NCBI GenBank assembly: GCA_035253505.1
Contig: DATFCC010000454.1
Span: forward strand, 1 to 10,853
Length of the DNA stretch: 10,853 bases
Source: AWTP1-13 sp035253505
GTDB lineage: Bacteria > Pseudomonadota > Alphaproteobacteria > Rhizobiales > Hyphomicrobiaceae
Reading direction: 5' to 3'
Shown here: positions 7,027-10,853 of the stretch, piece after piece
How the letters are laid out: every line of letters starts with the position of its first letter
Numbering within the stretch: the first letter of the stretch is position 1
The notes under the pieces: model-generated
What the model saw: the letters and a program-made list of their open reading frames with translations, nothing else
What the model was told of the DNA's origin: nothing
The model's database searches: none
Program-made: the position numbers and the translations under genes

Positions 7027-8067
7027 TCAGTGCGTAACCACCAGGCAATCGATGCCTGCACCCTTGAGCTTGCCGCATGCGGCCTGCCCGTCCTGGGCGG
7101 TGGCGAAGGGCCCGATGCGCACGCGGTAGAACGAGCCCCAGCTCCCGACCACCGTCTCATCGATTTCGGGCTCGCGCGATGCCAGCACGCCGGCGTGCTC
7201 GCGCACCACGCGCGCCGCCAGCGTCTGGGCCTCGGCCTGGGTGCGCATGCCGCTGGCGGTCGGAACCCCGAGCTGAATGCGGAACTTGCCGTCGGCGTGG
7301 GACGCGACCTTGGCAGCCGCAGGGGGATGGGCTGGAGCCTCCGGCGCGCTGCGTGCCTCGGTCGTGCTGGTCCACCCGCTCGACTTGGTGACCGGGGGCG
7401 CCCGCTCGGTCTCGATGGAGGCCGTGGTGGGCGGAGGCGCCGGCTGCTGCGCGGGAGTGGAGGAGGAGCCGCCGAACCAGCCGGAAAATGGATTGAACCA
7501 GCCGCCGCCCGATTGCCCGGAAGTCCCCTCTGGTGCCGATGCGGTGCGCGTGCGCCCGCCGGGCACGGCGGGCTCGATCGGCCCTCCGCTGTCGGCCAGC
7601 CCCGCCTCCTGATAGGCGGAGGCGCGCTGCCGCAAGGCATCGTTGCGGTCGGCTTCGCCCAGTCCACCCTTGAGCCAGAGCGCACTCGTGAGGTCGGCGA
7701 TGGCTTGCGCGGTGAGTTTCTGCTGGCGATAGGCGATGCCGCGATAGAGCAGGGCTTTCGCCATGATGGCGGGAGGAAGGTTCCCACCTTCGATGACGGC
7801 CGTGAGAGCCTGGGACGCCTGTTCGGCCTTGCCGGCCTCGAGCAGCTTATGGGCGGCCTCGATGGCGCGCTGGGCCTCCACGGGGTCCTGTTTCTTCGCT
7901 TTTTGCGACGCGCCCTTCTCGTCGCCGTCGGCCGGCTCGGCTTTCGCGGGCTTCTTTTTGGTCGGCGTCTTGGCGGGGGTCGGTGTCTGGCTGGACGCAG
8001 GCTCTGCCGCAGCGACGGCCATCGCGGCGAACGCTGCCAGAGCCAGCCTGCGCCAGTCCCACGTCAT
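7027..8067 (-). CDS. Exported helical-repeat (TPR-like) protein with C-terminal SPOR domain
   Basis: A 346-residue envelope protein. Residues 1-26 are a signal peptide (WRR, then an alanine-rich core, ending near AEPASS). A Lys/Pro/Ala-rich linker covers about 28-62. Residues about 62-156 form a helical-repeat region that looks like two or three degenerate TPRs (EAQRAIEAAHKLLEAGK, then AKALLYRGIAYRQQ). Residues 157-258 are a low-complexity Gly/Ser/Pro linker with a W-F-N-P-F patch at 190-194. A SPOR domain occupies about 262-344 (FRIQLG, then SFYRVRIGPF), with C331 and C341. SPOR domains bind denuded septal peptidoglycan, so a role in division or cell-wall remodelling is likely. It follows glmU and glmS on the same strand. 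I chose ATG 8067 because GGGGGA lies about 11 bases upstream and the signal peptide starts there; an in-frame GTG at 8112 adds 15 uncharacteristic residues. The exact function is unknown. Confidence 0.85.
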   Translation of the reverse strand: MTWDWRRLALAAFAAMAVAAAEPASSQTPTPAKTPTKKKPAKAEPADGDEKGASQKAKKQDPVEAQRAIEAAHKLLEAGKAEQASQALTAVIEGGNLPPAIMAKALLYRGIAYRQQKLTAQAIADLTSALWLKGGLGEADRNDALRQRASAYQEAGLADSGGPIEPAVPGGRTRTASAPEGTSGQSGGGWFNPFSGWFGGSSSTPAQQPAPPPTTASIETERAPPVTKSSGWTSTTEARSAPEAPAHPPAAAKVASHADGKFRIQLGVPTASGMRTQAEAQTLAARVVREHAGVLASREPEIDETVVGSWGSFYRVRIGPFATAQDGQAACGKLKGAGIDCLVVTH

Positions 8068-8178
8068 CGCGCTGTCTATCCCCCGGTTGACGGTCCGTCG
8101 AACGCGGAGCACCTCCCCGTCACGAAGCTACGCCAACTCAAGCCTGTGGCGCAAATCCGGCATTCTGATCGGCCGCGT

Positions 8179-9999
8179 CTATTCCACAGTAACCGACTTG
8201 GCAAGGTTGCGGGGCTGGTCGACGTCCGTCCCCATGAAAACGGCCGTGTGATAGGCCAGGAGCTGGACCGGCACGGCATAGAGCAGCGGGTTCACGAACG
8301 GGTGTACGGCCGGCACCGCGATGTGTGCTTCCAGAGCACAACCGGCCCGTGCCTGCGGCGCATCCGAGACCAGAATCACCCTGCCGCCGCGCGCCGCCAC
8401 CTCCTGCATGTTCGAGACGGTCTTGTCGAAGAGTTCGTCCGCCGGCGCCACCACGATCACCGGCACGTTCTCGTCGATGAGCGCGATCGGCCCATGTTTG
8501 AGCTCGCCGGCCGCATAGCCTTCGGCGTGGATGTAGGAAATTTCCTTCAGCTTGAGGGCGCCTTCGAGAGCCAGCGGGAAGCTGATGCCGCGGCCGAGAT
8601 AGAGCACGTCGCGCGCCTTCGACAGGTCGTGCGCCAGCCGTTCGTACTGCGCCTCGTTGTGCAGCAGGGTCGAGACATGGCGCGGCACTTCGGCGAGCGC
8701 GTGCGTCAGCTCCTTCTCCTGCTCCGCGCTGATGGTGCCGCGCGAGCGCCCGATGGCGATGGCGAGGCAGGCCAGCGCGCTGAGCTGGCAGGTGAACGCC
8801 TTGGTCGAGGCAACGCCGATCTCGGGCCCCGCCAGCGTGGGCAGGACGACGTGCGATTCGCGCGCGATCGTGGAGGTGCGCACGTTGACGATGGAGGCGA
8901 TGCGCTGTCCCTGGCTCTTGCAGTAGCGCAGCGTCGCCAAGGTATCGGCCGTCTCGCCGGATTGCGTGATGAAGAGGGCGAGCCCGCCCTTCTCCAGCGG
9001 CGGCTCGCGGTAGCGGAACTCGGACGCCACGTCGATCTCGACCGGCACGCGTGCATAGCGCTCCAGCCAATACTTGCCGACGAGCCCCGCGTAGTAGGCC
9101 GTGCCGCATGCAGATATGGAGACTTTGCTGATGCCGGCCGGATCAATGCCGAGATCGGGCATGTGCACCCGGCCCTCGGCGAAATCGACGAAGCTGCCGA
9201 GGGTATGGCTGATGACCTCGGGCTGCTCGTGGATCTCCTTGGCCATGAAGTGGCGGTAGTTGCCCTTGTCGACGAGCAGGGAGCTGGCGACCGACTTGAC
9301 CGCGGGACGATCGACGCGTGAGCCGTCGAAGGCGAAGATGTCCGCGCTCCCGCGGGTGAGCACGGCGCAATCGCCGTCCTCCAGGTAGGTGATGGTGTCG
9401 GTGAAGGGCGCCAGCGCGATGGCATCGGAGCCCAGGAACATCTGGCCGGTGCCGTGGCCGATGGCGAGCGGCGGGCCCTGGCGCGCGCCGATCATCAGGT
9501 CGTCCTCGCCGGCGAAGATGAGGGCGAGCGCGAAGGCTCCCTGCAGCCGCTGCAACGCCGCCTTGGCGGCCTCGACGGGAGAGAGGCCGGCGTTCAGATA
9601 GTCAGTGACCAGATGCAGCACCGTCTCCGTGTCGGTCTCGGTCAGGAACACGTGTCCCTTGGCGGAGAGCGCGTCGCGCAGTTCCTGGAAGTTCTCGATG
9701 ATGCCGTTGTGGACCACTGCAACGCGGTCATTCATGTGCGGATGGGCATTGCGCTCCACCGGCTTGCCGTGCGTGGCCCAACGGGTGTGGCCGAGGCCGG
9801 TGCGCCCCTGCAGGGGGCGGTTGGAGAGCCGCAGCTCGAGGTTCTTGAGCTTGCCCTCCGCGCGCCGGCGGTCGAGCTGCCCGTTCTCGACGGTGGCGAT
9901 ACCGGCCGAATCATAGCCGCGATACTCGAGGCGACGCAGGGCGTCGACGAGGTCCCCGGCCACAGCCTGCGTTCCAAGAATGCCGACGATGCCGCACAT
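8179..9999 (-). CDS. glmS: Glutamine--fructose-6-phosphate aminotransferase (isomerizing)
   Basis: Makes glucosamine-6-phosphate from fructose-6-phosphate and glutamine, the first committed step to UDP-GlcNAc, peptidoglycan and lipopolysaccharide; cytoplasmic. The 606 residues compare with 609 in E. coli. The class II glutaminase domain starts MCGIVGILG, with nucleophile C2 (exposed after removal of Met), R73-W74 in HTRWATHG, and N98-G99 in HNGIIEN. Two SIS sugar-isomerase domains follow: the first with ACGTAYYAG and ITQSGETADT, the second with GALKLKEISYIHAEGY. The protein ends NLAKSVTVE, the conserved tail containing the catalytic lysine. AGGAGA (10014-10009) lies 9 bases before the ATG and confirms the start. 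It sits 190 bases downstream of glmU on the same strand. All catalytic residues I can check are present. I see no glmS ribozyme-like element upstream, as expected outside Firmicutes and their relatives. Confidence 0.98.
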   Translation of the reverse strand: MCGIVGILGTQAVAGDLVDALRRLEYRGYDSAGIATVENGQLDRRRAEGKLKNLELRLSNRPLQGRTGLGHTRWATHGKPVERNAHPHMNDRVAVVHNGIIENFQELRDALSAKGHVFLTETDTETVLHLVTDYLNAGLSPVEAAKAALQRLQGAFALALIFAGEDDLMIGARQGPPLAIGHGTGQMFLGSDAIALAPFTDTITYLEDGDCAVLTRGSADIFAFDGSRVDRPAVKSVASSLLVDKGNYRHFMAKEIHEQPEVISHTLGSFVDFAEGRVHMPDLGIDPAGISKVSISACGTAYYAGLVGKYWLERYARVPVEIDVASEFRYREPPLEKGGLALFITQSGETADTLATLRYCKSQGQRIASIVNVRTSTIARESHVVLPTLAGPEIGVASTKAFTCQLSALACLAIAIGRSRGTISAEQEKELTHALAEVPRHVSTLLHNEAQYERLAHDLSKARDVLYLGRGISFPLALEGALKLKEISYIHAEGYAAGELKHGPIALIDENVPVIVVAPADELFDKTVSNMQEVAARGGRVILVSDAPQARAGCALEAHIAVPAVHPFVNPLLYAVPVQLLAYHTAVFMGTDVDQPRNLAKSVTVE

Positions 10000-10157
10000 T
10001 CCGTTCTATCTCCTCGCGGGCTTCCGTGGTTCCGCGGATGCAGGGCCGTCCCTTAACGTCTGGGGGCCATGGGCGCTGTTCCGCAGGGAGCAGCGTGGGC
10101 GTTGGTACGCTGATCCGCCGCGCACCGACAATTCAAACTCTATTACCTCTTTTTTCC

Positions 10158-10183
10158 GGGTTAACCGCCGCCGCCGTTAACCC
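10158..10183. repeat. Perfect inverted repeat with GGC-triplet loop between glmU and glmS
   Basis: Arms GGGTTAAC (10158-10165) and GTTAACCC (10176-10183) are perfect 8-base complements around a 10-base CGCCGCCGCC loop. It starts 6 bases past the glmU stop. On the glm strand it is followed by GGAAAAAAGAGG, an A-run rather than a U-run, so it is not a canonical intrinsic terminator. It could still end or stabilise the glmU transcript, or bind a regulator of glmS. The rest of the 190-base gap holds no gene; I see only an AT-rich patch (about 10131-10157) where a glmS promoter might lie, without clear boxes. Confidence 0.6.
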
Positions 10184-10189
10184 TGCGGC

Positions 10190-10853
10190 CTATTTCCGGC
10201 GTTTGCCCATCAGCGCCCTGAACCGGGCAGCCCAGCCGGGCCGCTGCTCCAGCCTCGCCCGTTCGAGCGCGAGGGCATCGGCGGCCACATCGCGCGTGAT
10301 CACGCTGCCCGACCCTATATAGGCGCCGTCGCCGATCTTGACAGGCGCCACCAGCGAGGAATTGGAGCCCACGAATGCGCCCTTGCCCACGTCGGTGAAG
10401 TGCTTGTTGAAGCCGTCGTAGTTGCAGAAGATGGTGCCCGCGCCGATGTTCACGTCGCGCCCGATCTGACCGTCGCCCAGGTAGGAGAGGTGGCTGGCCT
10501 TGCTGCCCTTGCCCAGGCGCGTCTTCTTCATCTCGACGAAGTTGCCCAGCTTCGAGCCCTCTTCCATCACGCTCTCGGGGCGCAGATGGGTGAAGGGACC
10601 GGTCTCGGCGTCGCGACCGATCTGGCTCTGTGCGGCGATCGTGTAGGGCTTGAGGTGCGCCCCCGCTTCGACGATCACATCCGTCAGCACGCAGCCCGTC
10701 TCGATGTGGGCGCCGCTGTCGATGCGCGTGTGTCCACGCAGGTGCACGTTCGGCTCGAGCGTGACGTCGGGCGCCACCTGCACGCTCAGCTCCACGTAGG
10801 TGGTGGCGGGATCGCGCACGGTCACGCCGCTCTTGGCCAGCGCCGTGGCCACG
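10190..10853 (-). CDS. glmU: Bifunctional GlmU, C-terminal acetyltransferase half (cut by window edge)
   Basis: GlmU acetylates glucosamine-1-phosphate and then makes UDP-GlcNAc with UTP. Only the last 220 or so residues are here; the uridylyltransferase domain and the start lie beyond the right edge. The visible part is a left-handed beta-helix of hexapeptide repeats (for example GHTRIDSGAHIETGCVL). Aligning by eye with E. coli GlmU gives a constant offset of 242. On that basis fragment residues R91, K109, H121, Y124, N135, N144 and Y145 match R333, K351, the catalytic base H363, Y366, N377, N386 and Y387. The acetyltransferase site therefore looks intact. The protein ends in a basic tail, MGKRRK. 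It is followed on the same strand by glmS, which supplies glucosamine-6-phosphate to the same pathway. The GTG at 10852 is not the real start; the reading frame simply runs off the window. Confidence 0.97.
   Translation of the reverse strand, partial: VATALAKSGVTVRDPATTYVELSVQVAPDVTLEPNVHLRGHTRIDSGAHIETGCVLTDVIVEAGAHLKPYTIAAQSQIGRDAETGPFTHLRPESVMEEGSKLGNFVEMKKTRLGKGSKASHLSYLGDGQIGRDVNIGAGTIFCNYDGFNKHFTDVGKGAFVGSNSSLVAPVKIGDGAYIGSGSVITRDVAADALALERARLEQRPGWAARFRALMGKRRK

Noticed and set aside
5771..7129. A 452-codon + strand frame opposite DUF502
   Set aside because: Low-complexity His/Arg/Gly translation opposite a recognised family gene; explained by high GC at third codon positions.
8144..8189. 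Inverted pair CTGTGG/CCACAG spanning the glmS end, considered as a terminator
   Set aside because: The second arm is inside the glmS coding sequence, the loop is 34 bases, and no U-run follows.
7030..9321. A 763-codon open frame on the + strand, antisense to the SPOR gene and glmS
   Set aside because: It lies opposite two clearly recognised genes, shows no domain I know, is rich in Arg/Gly/Asp as expected for a GC-rich antisense frame, and lacks a convincing start.
10000..10189. glmS ribozyme or riboswitch upstream of glmS
   Set aside because: No glmS ribozyme core is recognisable, and that element belongs to Gram-positive lineages; only the inverted repeat near glmU is notable.

Overview
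This is a GC-rich stretch of ordinary bacterial chromosome, most likely from an alphaproteobacterium. Three things point that way: the SerC is of the alphaproteobacterial/Methanosarcina type and has a leader resembling the alphaproteobacterial serC RNA motif; a DUF502 membrane protein lies close to glmS; and a ScsB-like DsbD is paired with an envelope peroxiredoxin-like protein, as described in Caulobacter. I cannot name the genus. I see no insertion sequence, prophage, tRNA, rRNA or CRISPR array.

Left part, + strand (1-4602). The first gene is a stand-alone ThDP-dependent enzyme of the acetolactate-synthase-large-subunit/IlvX type. About 95 bases later comes a two-gene redox unit: a large DsbD/ScsB-type transmembrane reductase (1700-3946), followed 5 bases on by an exported peroxiredoxin-like protein (3952-4602). 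The expected flow is electrons from the cytoplasm, through the membrane protein, to the periplasmic redoxin.

Right part, - strand (4667-10853). Reading in the direction of transcription (right to left), the order is: glmU (C-terminal half only, cut by the window edge), glmS, a signal-peptide/helical-repeat/SPOR protein, a DUF502 membrane protein, and serC. GlmS makes glucosamine-6-phosphate and GlmU turns its downstream product into UDP-GlcNAc, so this end is cell-envelope precursor synthesis. The SPOR protein probably acts on or near septal peptidoglycan. SerC is the serine-biosynthesis aminotransferase and has its own promoter and a structured leader. Its usual partner serA is not next to it.

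The two blocks converge at 4602/4667 across a short gap holding a perfect 10-base-pair inverted repeat. The best non-coding signals are the serC promoter and leader (5843-5925) and a perfect inverted repeat with a GGC-triplet loop between glmU and glmS (10158-10183). I did not find convincing evidence of a previously undescribed system. The items most worth checking are the serC leader without serA, the ScsB-peroxiredoxin pair, and the unassigned substrate of the ThDP enzyme.
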